Shown one piece after another: positions 7,217-14,914 of a stretch of 20,099 nt of DNA. The DNA comes from a virus. Numbering within the stretch: position 1 is the stretch's first letter; the number at the start of each line of letters is the position of its first letter. The position numbers and the translations under genes are program-made. Under the pieces are notes generated by a model that saw only the letters and a list, made by a program, of their open reading frames with translations, was not told where the DNA came from and searched no databases. The stretch spans positions 1 to 20,099 of IMG/VR virus record IMGVR_UViG_3300042731_001791; one strand, written 5' to 3'.

Positions 7217-7762
7217 TTATTCTGATATAGGTAATACATCTCTTCTATATTGTATATCAAAATTAGTTAAATTTTGTAAAACATAATTTTCTACATTTTG
7301 TAAGTCAAAATTAGTTCTTTGAACCTCGTAAAATTTAAAATCTCCTGCACCTTTCCAATTTATAGTTATTGTTACTCTGTCTTCAGTTTGAGATGTGATA
7401 GAAAAACTTTGTATAACTATACTAAAAGCTAAAGCAAAATAATCGTTTGATCTGTTTTCTATCCAAGCTTTTTTCCCTTCAAAAAGTTGTGGGTATGCAA
7501 TAGCAGTTATTAAACCACCCAAACCGCTTTCTTCAAACAAATCTATACTTTCATTTATATATATATTTACACTTCCGCTTAAATCTTTTAATCCTTCTTC
7601 AAATTTATTCCAGTCGTTACCAAGTTCTGTTTTTTCTAATTGTGTTACATCACTGCTATTATCAAAAGAAAAACTTCCATCTACTTTATCAGAAGAAGAA
7701 AAAACTGGTAAAGAACCATCTGAAATTTTAAATTTTACATTACCTTTATAACCTGCTGACAT
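7217..7762 (-). CDS. tail tube protein, first paralogue (181 aa)
   Basis: Two ATG codons in a row occur at 7765 and 7762. AAGGAGG is 3 bases from the first and 6 from the second, so the second (MSAGYKGNVKFKISDG) is preferred. SFDNSSDVTQLEKTELGNDW and EEGLKDLSGSVNI, then GLGGL, give the tail tube pattern. It is 30 residues longer than its neighbour because of a C-terminal extension (YEVQRTNFDLQNVENYVLQN and on). It lies just after the tail terminator gene, the usual place for the major tail tube protein. Confidence 0.8.
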   Translation of the reverse strand: MSAGYKGNVKFKISDGSLPVFSSSDKVDGSFSFDNSSDVTQLEKTELGNDWNKFEEGLKDLSGSVNIYINESIDLFEESGLGGLITAIAYPQLFEGKKAWIENRSNDYFALAFSIVIQSFSITSQTEDRVTITINWKGAGDFKFYEVQRTNFDLQNVENYVLQNLTNFDIQYRRDVLPISE

Positions 7763-7773
7763 CATGCACCTCC

Positions 7774-8184
7774 TTAACTGTTGAGGTCTACGTTATAAAA
7801 TAGTTGAAAATTCAAACTTCTTTGATATCTGTTTTTGCTATCTTTTCCAAGTGGAAATATACCTCCACCGCTTATTTTACAATCTTGTATTTCTGTTCCA
7901 TCTGTAGCTGTCCATGATATTGATTGTAACTTTTTTCTAATATCATTTGATAAATCTCTACAACTTACATTATCATTAATTTCTCCCCTAACATATATTT
8001 GAACTAGTGGATATTGCGTTTCCTCTCTGCTACTAAAAGTTCTGTCAGGGGATTTTTCTCCATATTGATTCACAAACACTGCCTTGTCTGGTATGTTTGC
8101 ATTGTCACTTACAGGAAAGTTATATATGCTTTCATTAGGAAATAACTCTATTAATTTTAATGCTACTTCTCTATCTGCTATCAT
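7774..8184 (-). CDS. tail terminator / tail completion protein (136 aa)
   Basis: Starts MIADREVALKLIELFPNES, overlapping the previous stop by 4 bases (ATGA), so it is coupled. The layout is an N-terminal helix, then YPLVQIYVRGE, then a C-terminal strand (YQRSLNFQLFYNVDL). This is the pattern of minor capsid/tail terminator proteins that cap the tube at the head side. Size and its slot between the gp10-like gene and the tube gene agree. The family identity is inferred from order and fold pattern more than from fixed residues. Confidence 0.7.
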   Translation of the reverse strand: MIADREVALKLIELFPNESIYNFPVSDNANIPDKAVFVNQYGEKSPDRTFSSREETQYPLVQIYVRGEINDNVSCRDLSNDIRKKLQSISWTATDGTEIQDCKISGGGIFPLGKDSKNRYQRSLNFQLFYNVDLNS

Positions 8185-8675
8185 GTTTTAACCTTCCTTT
8201 CTAATTTTTTCAATTCTTTTGCTATATCTGAGTTTAGTCCAGGCACTACTTTTAATAGTGCTTTTTCTAAGAACTTGTAAGCTTTTGTACCATCCCGCTT
8301 AATTTTTTCTGTGATAACTCTTGCTATAGGATAAGCACCTGTTTCATCTGTAGCTATCCCTTTTCTTTTTACCCATTCATAAATATCATTGAAATTAACA
8401 TTAGGATTAGGATTACCCTCATGGAGATCAAGTGCATATGTGGTATTATACCCACCTTTGCCTTTTCCAGTTTTTTGTATTTCCGCTAAATTTGTAACTT
8501 TGGAACTGTCTCTTAATCTTCCTGTATCAACATTTACATTTTTGTCTGATTCTGCAATTATCTTTAATAGCGATATATATATTTGTTTGTTTGCTTCTTG
8601 AGGGTATATTGTAGATATTTTTAATATGTTTTTTTGTAACTGTTTCATACCAGTTATTTTTATACTATCAGCCAT
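8181..8675 (-). CDS. HK97 gp10-like neck/tail completion protein (164 aa)
   Basis: Starts MADSIKITGMKQLQKNI after AGGGGGAAGT. The motif VDTGRLRDSSKV followed by YALDLHEG is the hallmark of the HK97 gp10 family (VDTG-L-S... then a YA--vE-G motif), a neck or tail-completion component in the head-tail connector set. The C terminus is strongly basic (ELKKLERKVKT). The spacing to the neighbours is tight: 16 bases upstream and a 4-base overlap downstream. Confidence 0.85.
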   Translation of the reverse strand: MADSIKITGMKQLQKNILKISTIYPQEANKQIYISLLKIIAESDKNVNVDTGRLRDSSKVTNLAEIQKTGKGKGGYNTTYALDLHEGNPNPNVNFNDIYEWVKRKGIATDETGAYPIARVITEKIKRDGTKAYKFLEKALLKVVPGLNSDIAKELKKLERKVKT

Positions 8676-8691
8676 ACTTCCCCCTAAAATA

Positions 8692-9027
8692 TTATTTAAA
8701 TACTATTGTATATATTGTTGTGTTAGTAGAATCTCTTTCTCTACGCACATCTTTTACTATACCTATTTTATTACCGAATAATCTAATTTCAGTTTGAACG
8801 TTATTATCAAATTCCTCTAATGTTACTATATGGCTTTCATACGCTACTTCTTCTGTTGTATCAGCATTGTTATTTATTCTTTCCGCATCTTCTTCAAGAA
8901 ATCCTTCTAATGATATCCAATCCGACCAAGTTTTTTTACCTTCAAAATTTTCACTTTGCTGTTTTCTATATTCAATTACACCAGTCCACCTTTTAGCAAA
9001 CCTTTTGACTGTATCAGAAAGTGCCAT
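8692..9027 (-). CDS. head closure / head-tail stopper protein (111 aa)
   Basis: A TTG at 9030 is directly followed by an ATG at 9027. The ATG is preferred: it overlaps the previous stop as TGATG and has AAGGTGG 4 bases upstream. The protein reads MALSDTVKRFAKRWTGVIEY and ends with TIYTIVFK. It is a small beta-barrel-like protein in the third connector position, which fits the stopper family that seals the portal after packaging. The assignment is from order and size. Confidence 0.7.
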   Translation of the reverse strand: MALSDTVKRFAKRWTGVIEYRKQQSENFEGKKTWSDWISLEGFLEEDAERINNNADTTEEVAYESHIVTLEEFDNNVQTEIRLFGNKIGIVKDVRRERDSTNTTIYTIVFK

Positions 9028-9701
9028 CAAACCACCTTCTTATAATGGCTTAATATAGACATTTCCTTAGTGGTTGCACCAAATTCATTAGTGTTATTAG
9101 TCTTGGTATCATATGTTACACTTGCGTTTTTTACTTTTTCTTGAGATACAAGTAAATCTCCACCAACTTCTGTTTTATACTCTCTAGCTGACATTTTCTT
9201 GCATACACTTGCTAAATCAGCCGGTATAGTTTCAAATCCTGCCGTATAGCTAACTCTAACAGAAGGACTATTAATAATTTCCATAGGTCTACGTGTTAAC
9301 GTGTCATAACCTTTATATCCAGGTACTAGACTATCAAACTTAACAACTCCTATCTCACTATCAAATGTCATATTATACAAATCTATACTTTCAACTGAAT
9401 CATACACAGTTGTCCATTCATCTTCTACAGATACACCGTAACCATAGCCATATGAATATCTAAATTCTATTTTTTCTATTGATTGCAAAAATATATTTTT
9501 TAATATTAAACTATTTGTAAACTGTGATCCTTCGTATAGTTCATCTGTAATTACTGTACTTTCAAGCTTTGTATCACAGTAATTTTCTATTGCTAAACTA
9601 TTACTATCTATTATTTCTTGTATCATAGCGTCTCTTGCTAGGTCATCTCCAGTTGTGAAGCCTAACCAAGAATTGACACTATCTAGTGTACATAGTGTCA
9701 T
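9027..9701 (-). CDS. head-tail connector (HK97 gp6-like adaptor, 224 aa)
   Basis: Begins MTLCTLDSVNSWLGFTTGDD after AGGAGGTGTCATA. The early helical part (DAMIQEIIDSNSLAIENYCD) followed by beta hairpins, then VRVSYTAGFETIPADLASVC and a final helix, is the typical gp6/gp15-like adaptor layout. That family docks on the portal ring and starts the neck. A Tyr/Gly-rich loop (YSYGYGYGVS) is a local oddity. It is longer than many family members because of the middle loops. Confidence 0.8.
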   Translation of the reverse strand: MTLCTLDSVNSWLGFTTGDDLARDAMIQEIIDSNSLAIENYCDTKLESTVITDELYEGSQFTNSLILKNIFLQSIEKIEFRYSYGYGYGVSVEDEWTTVYDSVESIDLYNMTFDSEIGVVKFDSLVPGYKGYDTLTRRPMEIINSPSVRVSYTAGFETIPADLASVCKKMSAREYKTEVGGDLLVSQEKVKNASVTYDTKTNNTNEFGATTKEMSILSHYKKVV

Positions 9702-9719
9702 TATGACACCTCCTAAATT

Positions 9720-9747
9720 ACAAGAGAGAGCCGAAACCCTCTCTTGT
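9720..9747 (-). other. hairpin between decoration gene and connector gene
   Basis: ACAAGAGAG pairs with CTCTCTTGT (9 perfect pairs) around a short inner loop with CGAAA. On the minus strand it is followed by TAATTTAGG, so there is no T run. An RNA processing or stabilising stem is more likely than a terminator; it separates the abundant capsid genes from the low-copy connector genes. Confidence 0.65.
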
Positions 9748-9753
9748 TATATA

Positions 9754-10533
9754 TTAAATATCTCTAGTATATTTTGGATCGCCTAATACAGCCACAATAT
9801 TAACTGGTATTGAAGGACTTGCATCAACACCGCCAGTTAAAGTTACTGCTCCCCAAGCTCCGTTTGTGCAAGTTTCTGTTGTTGCAACTGAGTTTCCAGT
9901 TGTTCCAGTTGTTCCGTAAGTTACGTCTACAGTGTCACCAGCTCCATCAGCTGCAGAATATGTTCCATCTCCACTAGCTGTTACTGCTGCAACTAATGCC
10001 GTTACTGCGTCTGCTGCAGTAGCTCCTCCTGATACATCAACTAATATATTTCCTGCTGTTACACTTGCATCAGTATCAAATTCATATACATCTGTTCCAA
10101 TTGTTACAGTTTGACCATCTGCTACAACTCCTGAAAAAGTAAGTACTCCTGTTGCTGCTGCTGCACTTACAGAAGTTCCACCAGTAAAAGCAGTTACTAC
10201 AGAAGCACCGAGGTATTGTAATTGCTGATCTATTGCTGCATCAACAAAAGAATTTAAATTATCAGCTGTTAACTCTATAGTAATAGCATTTCCATCTAAA
10301 TCAAGTAAATTTTCAGCATTAGTTCCACTTGCATCATCTGCTGTTTGTAGTGTAACAGTAACAGATTGAGCTGTTGGACTTCCTAAAGCTTCACCTACAG
10401 CTAACATAACAGATGCAGATATAAAGTTTTGTGCATCAATAAAAGTTGTTGCAGTTGTTCCTGCACTCAAAGGAGTAACAGTTGGGTCAAGTAGTGGTTG
10501 AACTGATATGTTATCTATTAATCTTCTTTTCAT
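9754..10533 (-). CDS. capsid decoration-like protein with inserted Ala/Gly/Thr-rich domain (259 aa)
   Basis: Starts MKRRLIDNISVQPLLDPTVT. Residues 1-117 and the final 20 (SIPVNIVAVLGDPKYTRDI) look like one beta-sandwich unit of the type often encoded right after the major capsid gene. Residues about 122-237 look like an added domain (LTFSGVVADGQTVTIG, then YEFDTDASVTAGNI, then TAADAVTALVAAV), a compact beta-rich module known from many phage structural proteins. The insert is clearly higher in GC than the rest of the window, partly through Ala/Gly/Thr content. Position makes a capsid auxiliary protein likely. An alternative is a head-attached adhesin. The exact fold was not tested. Confidence 0.7.
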   Translation of the reverse strand: MKRRLIDNISVQPLLDPTVTPLSAGTTATTFIDAQNFISASVMLAVGEALGSPTAQSVTVTLQTADDASGTNAENLLDLDGNAITIELTADNLNSFVDAAIDQQLQYLGASVVTAFTGGTSVSAAAATGVLTFSGVVADGQTVTIGTDVYEFDTDASVTAGNILVDVSGGATAADAVTALVAAVTASGDGTYSAADGAGDTVDVTYGTTGTTGNSVATTETCTNGAWGAVTLTGGVDASPSIPVNIVAVLGDPKYTRDI

Positions 10534-10544
10534 CTATTTCCTCC

Positions 10545-11882
10545 TTATGATAATTTAGCTTTTACTTTGTCATAATAAACAAAAGCTTCTGGATATTTAA
10601 TTCCAAAGTCTAAAAGCGATGTAACTTTTATCGCTGTTAATCCTCTTTCAAACATGTTAACTCCTCCAATTGTTGCTTCTGTTGATAATGCTACATCAAA
10701 CATTTTTTCCTCCGCGACTACCATGTTTTCCCATGCTCCAACAAAAACATCTGTATATTTGTCTGCTGTTGCTCCAACCGTAATTTCGTTAAACATGTAA
10801 AAAGGTGAACCAGTTAAAGTTCCTCTATTCATTTCTTCTCTTTGGATATATTGACCTACTCCATCAGTTACGTTGTACATAGGAGCCCATAATCCACCTG
10901 AGAATACAATACCCATTTTTTCTCTTGGTACGTTTGTAGAATATATATTTCCAACCATATCAGGGATAAGTTCAGGAGATACAACAGCGTCCCAAGTTTT
11001 TTTAGTGATTCCAGATGTGTTTTTAATTCCTAAAGGTTGACCGTTTTTACCAGTTCCATATAACGCAGCCGTATTAATCATTACTGCCATTTCTCTAAGC
11101 ATATCATTTAAGAACGCTTGATCTGCATCATAAGAGTTGTTTTCAATTAATCTATTTGACATTACGCAAATTGAATTAAGCTCTTTTGAGTTAAATGTAA
11201 TGTTTCCAAGTTTTTGTTTAGTTGCAGGTGCTGCTCCACCTTCACCAACCCAATATGAAAATGCTCCAGCTTCGTGAACTGGTAAATTTAAGTTTCCTCT
11301 TGGCATAGGTACAGTAGTTACACCAGTTTGAAATAAAAATACTTTAGCTCTTAGCAATTCAACAACTTCTTGGGCATAAGCTTCCATAATTAAATACCCA
11401 CCATCTTCATTGTAAGTACCATTTTGAAATGATTTTACACAGTTTAAGAAAGTTGGATTACCACCATAGTGTTTTTCAGCTTGTTCATACATATTAAAAT
11501 CTTTTCTTCCGATTCTACCTTCTTTTTGAAACATTTCATTTTGAAGTTTTAATTTTGCCATTCTAGCAAATCCAAACCCTTTATCCATTTCTTCTTTTAC
11601 TTTAGATGATAAAGCTGTTTTAACAGTTCTATCTCTAATCATTTTTGTAAAAGGAGTATCTTCCCCTCTTTCAGCTGCTTCAGAATAATCTTTCATTTGA
11701 GCTTCTACTAGTTCTTTAATTTTTTCTTCCGGCATTTCCCATTCAACTAATTGTTTTTCCATTAATTGCTCCATTACATCTCCTGTAATATCAGCAATCA
11801 TTTTAACATCATCTGCTTCAAGTGATGAATACTTTTCAATTAAAGCTTTCTCGTCTAACTTGATTCCTTTTTTAGTTAGCAT
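10545..11882 (-). CDS. HK97-fold major capsid protein with N-terminal delta domain (445 aa)
   Basis: Starts MLTKKGIKLDEKALIEKYSS after AAGGAGGAAAAC, overlapping the protease stop by 7 bases. Residues 1 to about 155 are helical and charged (scaffold-like delta domain). GGYLIMEAYAQEVVELLRAK then marks the N-arm of the mature subunit, followed by the usual VPMPRGNLNLPV and YWVGEGG of HK97-type coats. NRLIENNSYDADQAFLNDML and GTGKNGQPLGI match the spine helix and following loop. The protease upstream should cut near residues 150-160, leaving about 290 residues. No separate scaffold gene is present, in agreement with a built-in scaffold. Confidence 0.93.
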   Translation of the reverse strand: MLTKKGIKLDEKALIEKYSSLEADDVKMIADITGDVMEQLMEKQLVEWEMPEEKIKELVEAQMKDYSEAAERGEDTPFTKMIRDRTVKTALSSKVKEEMDKGFGFARMAKLKLQNEMFQKEGRIGRKDFNMYEQAEKHYGGNPTFLNCVKSFQNGTYNEDGGYLIMEAYAQEVVELLRAKVFLFQTGVTTVPMPRGNLNLPVHEAGAFSYWVGEGGAAPATKQKLGNITFNSKELNSICVMSNRLIENNSYDADQAFLNDMLREMAVMINTAALYGTGKNGQPLGIKNTSGITKKTWDAVVSPELIPDMVGNIYSTNVPREKMGIVFSGGLWAPMYNVTDGVGQYIQREEMNRGTLTGSPFYMFNEITVGATADKYTDVFVGAWENMVVAEEKMFDVALSTEATIGGVNMFERGLTAIKVTSLLDFGIKYPEAFVYYDKVKAKLS

Positions 11883-13318
11883 GTTTTCCTCCTTATTAAA
11901 CTCTTTTTATTTAAAGTTTGTTTTTCTACTTTATTTTTTTTAAATATACTTTTAGCTTTTTCTTTTGCTTTATTTATAGCTACCTCTTTTTTATATTCAG
12001 CCATAAAACTTTTAATTCCAGTTGATTCTACCATTTCAGTCAACATAGGACGCATGATATTTTCAACTTCTTTTTTAAGCCATACATTTTGAGCTTCCAC
12101 TTCAACCATATTTTCATTATCAACAGCAACTTCTCCATTTTCATTAACGCTGAATGACATTTCATAATACTTGTCTTGCCAACGACCATTTTCGTCATCG
12201 CCCCAAATATTAACTATAGCCGATTTAGGCAACATTTCTACTACACGTACACCTTTTTTAGGATAGCACCCTTTACAATACTTGATTATTTGATCATATA
12301 AAGGTATTTCTGACATTGGTATATCTTGCTTATTTATAGCTTTTTCTATTACATATGATAGTTCCGGGTCTTTCTCTATTAATTCTTTTATACTACAGTT
12401 ATCATCTAAGTTTAAACTTTTTAAACCAGCTCCTACATTTGCAGGCGCAATAACTGCAGATAGTTCATATTGTTCAGCTTCGTATATATCATATCCACCT
12501 TTTTCATTAGCAATAGCTTTTTCTGGATTGAATAGGAAACCTATAGATACTTTTATATCTCTTCCTTTTTCTACCCAATTCCATAATCTTTCTGTTAATT
12601 TAGCACCTTCTGTTAATATATCAGAATCTACTTTTTCACCAGAAGCTTTTACAGTAGGATCATCAAATTGAATTTTATTCATCCACTCAGTGCCTTTTTG
12701 ATATCCTTTAAGTATATCACCTAATATTTTATCCACTGTACCTGTAGATTGATGTGCATCTATAAATCTTGCACCGGGTCGCATTTTCATACTTTCTACC
12801 ATCATTCTATCATTGTCAGAATCAAAGTTTTTATTTGAAGCCTTAAACTCTACTATCCTTTTTTCTTTATCTACTATGTAAGGTGTAACTATCATAGAAA
12901 TTTCTTTTTTCTTTTTTTCCAAATTTACACCCCCTTCCAAATTTTTCTTATTATCAACTTTTTTCTTTTCTTCGTTAATTAAGTTTTTCATATAGCTAAT
13001 ACCACGTGAGCCTATACCGCCCCACTTGACTTGTGCGATAACACCAGCTATATTTTTATTACCATAATGTCTAGCCATCCACGCCTCACGCTCTTTTATC
13101 CAGTCTATTACTGAATCAGTTTGTGTTCCTTGCCTAGCTTTAGTCCATAAATTAAAAGCTTGATTGCCTCTTATATTACCGCCTTTTTTCCATATAGTAG
13201 GGTAGTCTTCTTTTAATTTATTGGCGTAACTATAGTCAAATTGTCTATAGTTACTGTTTCTTAGTGATATTTTCTTATTATCTCCCTTTTTAGGAAAATT
13301 AGTTATTTCATCAGCCAT
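11876..13318 (-). CDS. HK97-family prohead protease with extra N- and C-terminal domains (480 aa)
   Basis: The ATG at 13318 (MADEITNFPKKGDNKK) is chosen because AAAGGTGG lies 5 bases upstream. An ATG at 13357 in the same frame adds 13 residues but lies inside the leader hairpin. Residues about 15-115 form an extra domain (SYANKLKEDYPTIWKKGGNI, then IKEREAWMARHYGNK and IAGVIAQVKWGG). The protease core spans about 138-300: His189 in IDAHQ, Ser258 in IKVSIGF, Glu285 in YELSAVIAPAN form the expected His-Ser-Glu set. The last 180 residues end in a Lys-rich helix and may help scaffolding or bind the capsid. It processes the capsid delta domain during maturation. Confidence 0.88.
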   Translation of the reverse strand: MADEITNFPKKGDNKKISLRNSNYRQFDYSYANKLKEDYPTIWKKGGNIRGNQAFNLWTKARQGTQTDSVIDWIKEREAWMARHYGNKNIAGVIAQVKWGGIGSRGISYMKNLINEEKKKVDNKKNLEGGVNLEKKKKEISMIVTPYIVDKEKRIVEFKASNKNFDSDNDRMMVESMKMRPGARFIDAHQSTGTVDKILGDILKGYQKGTEWMNKIQFDDPTVKASGEKVDSDILTEGAKLTERLWNWVEKGRDIKVSIGFLFNPEKAIANEKGGYDIYEAEQYELSAVIAPANVGAGLKSLNLDDNCSIKELIEKDPELSYVIEKAINKQDIPMSEIPLYDQIIKYCKGCYPKKGVRVVEMLPKSAIVNIWGDDENGRWQDKYYEMSFSVNENGEVAVDNENMVEVEAQNVWLKKEVENIMRPMLTEMVESTGIKSFMAEYKKEVAINKAKEKAKSIFKKNKVEKQTLNKKSLIRRKTC

Positions 13319-13336
13319 AATTACCACCTTTGCAAT

Positions 13337-13449
13337 AAAAAAACGGAAATTGTGCATATAAACGCACTCCTCCCGTTATCAGTATCCTTTTAATTTTTCA
13401 AGGGTAGCGTTAGTTTTTTGCACACTAACGGTATTATATTCTATTTTCT
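13337..13449 (-). promoter_or_regulatory. structured leader with terminator-like hairpin before protease-capsid operon (leader B)
   Basis: The leader starts near 13449. CGTTAGT (13424-13430) can pair with ACTAACG (13408-13414). Alternatively CCGTTA (13426-13431) can pair with TAACGG (13373-13378). The latter overlaps the left arm of a terminal hairpin at 13344-13375 (CGGGAGGAGTGC, 8-base loop, GCACAATTTCCG), which is followed by seven T at 13337-13343. The pairings are mutually exclusive, as in an attenuator or riboswitch expression platform. No known riboswitch consensus was recognised. Confidence 0.55.
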
Positions 13450-13455
13450 ATTACA

Positions 13456-13484
13456 ATTGTACCTCTTTTTAGTTTTTTTGTCAA
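13456..13484 (-). promoter_or_regulatory. promoter for protease-capsid-tail operon
   Basis: TTGACA (13479-13484), a 17-base spacer and TACAAT (13456-13461) on the minus strand give a near-consensus sigma-70/sigma-A promoter. The -35 box lies directly at the end of the preceding terminator T run. The start should be near 13449. Confidence 0.85.
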
Positions 13485-13511
13485 ATAAAAAAAGCCTATT
13501 AATTAGGCTTT
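13483..13511 (-). terminator. intrinsic terminator of the antirepressor cassette
   Basis: AAAGCCTA, a 5-base loop, and TAGGCTTT, then a T-rich tail of seven T, A and three T. The stop codon TAA of the 136-aa gene lies in the hairpin loop region. Confidence 0.9.
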
Positions 13512-13913
13512 ATTCATATTTAACTTTTTTGTTTTTTCCCAGTTTATATTATTAATTATTTTTACTACAGGAAACAATGTTCCATATAAACATACAGCAA
13601 GATTGCAATAATAATGTTTAAAATCATCCTCTTCCAACACAACTAATTCATTTTCTTTACCACAATTTAAGCAAATATATTTTAATTCATAGCCCAAATT
13701 TTTAATAAAGTCAGCTTTATCTTTTTTAATCGCATGTCTCGCATATGTTTGTTCTGCATCTATATATCCTTCGTCTATGTGTTTTCCTATATTTTTTTCA
13801 TCTATTTGTATAGCGATTGGATAATTCAATTCAAAAGTAATCGGATAACCTTCTTTATATGATTTTATTAGTTGCTCTTTGTAAAAAAAATTAAATCTAT
13901 TATTATTTACCAT
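13503..13913 (-). CDS. small protein with four-cysteine zinc-ribbon-like motif (136 aa)
   Basis: Starts MVNNNRFNFFYKEQLIKS with AAGGAG 9 bases upstream. Cys81, Cys84, Cys103 and Cys108 (CLNC ... CNLAVC) could bind zinc. It ends in the cassette terminator, so it is the last gene of the antirepressor cassette. Possible roles are a nucleic-acid-binding or host-takeover factor, but I do not recognise a family. There is no membrane segment and no enzyme motif. Confidence 0.75.
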   Translation of the reverse strand: MVNNNRFNFFYKEQLIKSYKEGYPITFELNYPIAIQIDEKNIGKHIDEGYIDAEQTYARHAIKKDKADFIKNLGYELKYICLNCGKENELVVLEEDDFKHYYCNLAVCLYGTLFPVVKIINNINWEKTKKLNMNKA

Positions 13914-13925
13914 TTACATCACTCC

Positions 13926-14177
13926 TTATAATTTTTCAAACTTTTCTTTTAACTGTTCAATTAGTATTTTGTTATTTTTTATTTTCCTATCAGCTAATTC
14001 AATAAAATCATTAAAATTTAACTTAACATTCCAGTTACTTCTGCATGTATCTCTTATTTCAACTTTAAACCCCCAATTTTCTTTTATTTCAGGATTTTCT
14101 AAAATTTTGTTTTCTTCCTGTAAATTTTCTATTTCTCTTGCAATTCCATTTGCTAGTTCTAAAGTTTCTAATTTCAT
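13926..14177 (-). CDS. small coiled-coil protein in antirepressor cassette (83 aa)
   Basis: Starts MKLETLELANGIAREIENLQ directly at the antirepressor stop (TAG then ATG). Both ends are predicted helical with heptad-like Leu/Ile spacing (IENLQEENKILENPEI and ILIEQLKEKFEKL). The middle has a Cys-containing beta piece (FKVEIRDTCRSNWNVKL). The Shine-Dalgarno sequence is weak, so translation probably depends on coupling. It might bind the antirepressor or a host protein; unknown. Confidence 0.75.
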   Translation of the reverse strand: MKLETLELANGIAREIENLQEENKILENPEIKENWGFKVEIRDTCRSNWNVKLNFNDFIELADRKIKNNKILIEQLKEKFEKL

Positions 14178-14897
14178 CTAAATCAACTCTCTTTCTTGCA
14201 ATAACTTTCTAATTTTATCTATACCCTTAGTTGTTATCATAGTTTTGGTAAAGTTTTGACTCCACTCACCATATGATTTGTTAACCTCTATAACTTCAAA
14301 TAACATTGAGTCTAAATGTTTCTGATAAGGTGTATTATTTGACATTAATAACTTTTCTTCTCTAAGTAATTTAAATAGTTTATTTCTACCTATTCCAAAG
14401 CTTTTAGCGACTTCTCCTACATCTTGAGAGTTATTCGCTGTAAGCAAAGTTTCATAAGCTTGTACTTTAGGTTTCTGCTCTTTTACAGTTAATTTTAATT
14501 TTTCATTTTCCAAAGCCAGTCTTCCTGCTTCAAGTAATGCTTCTGCATATGTTTGTGGAATAGATGGTGTTAATTCAACTTTTCCTTCTCTAATTAATGT
14601 AGTGATCTGAGTATCACACCATATTTCAAATTCTACAGAAACATATCTAGCTAATGATAATACTAATTTTTCATGAATCCAAGTACCGCCATTTCGACCT
14701 TCTTCTGATTTTATAAACTCCCTATTTTTTAGTGAGTTACTTAAAGCCTTAATATACTTTTTTGTGTTAGGACTTGCTTTCCAATTTTCTAATTTCTTTG
14801 AATCTGTCATAGAGTTTGCTTTCGCATACACTTCTCCACTAATCATTTTAAAAACAATTTCGTTTCCCAAATATTCCTTAACTATTAATTCTTGCAT
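14178..14897 (-). CDS. KilA-N / KilAC phage antirepressor (239 aa)
   Basis: Starts MQELIVKEYLGNEIVFKM after AAAGGAGATACT. Residues about 1-105 carry the KilA-N DNA-binding module (GRNGGTWIHEKLVLSLARYV and EFEIWCDTQI, residues 67-98). After a helical linker, residues 145-239 match the KilAC/Ant C-terminal domain with a helix-turn-helix (DVGEVAKSFGIGRNKLFKLL) and TMITTKGIDKIRKLL. Proteins of this class inactivate lysogeny repressors or act as DNA-binding regulators. It has its own promoter and folded leader and lies among head genes, so it is regulated separately from the virion genes. The target repressor is not in this window. Confidence 0.9.
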   Translation of the reverse strand: MQELIVKEYLGNEIVFKMISGEVYAKANSMTDSKKLENWKASPNTKKYIKALSNSLKNREFIKSEEGRNGGTWIHEKLVLSLARYVSVEFEIWCDTQITTLIREGKVELTPSIPQTYAEALLEAGRLALENEKLKLTVKEQKPKVQAYETLLTANNSQDVGEVAKSFGIGRNKLFKLLREEKLLMSNNTPYQKHLDSMLFEVIEVNKSYGEWSQNFTKTMITTKGIDKIRKLLQERELI

Positions 14898-14914
14898 AGT
14901 ATCTCCTTTGCAAT

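Noticed and set aside
6996-7286. Plus-strand open frame of 96 codons
   Set aside because: It spans the junction of two well-supported minus-strand tail genes and has no initiation signal.
13319-13357. Longer protease start at the ATG at 13357
   Set aside because: It has GGGAGGAG upstream but lies within the terminator-like hairpin and reads through the T7 run (FRFFIAKVV). The ATG at 13318 has better spacing and no such problem.
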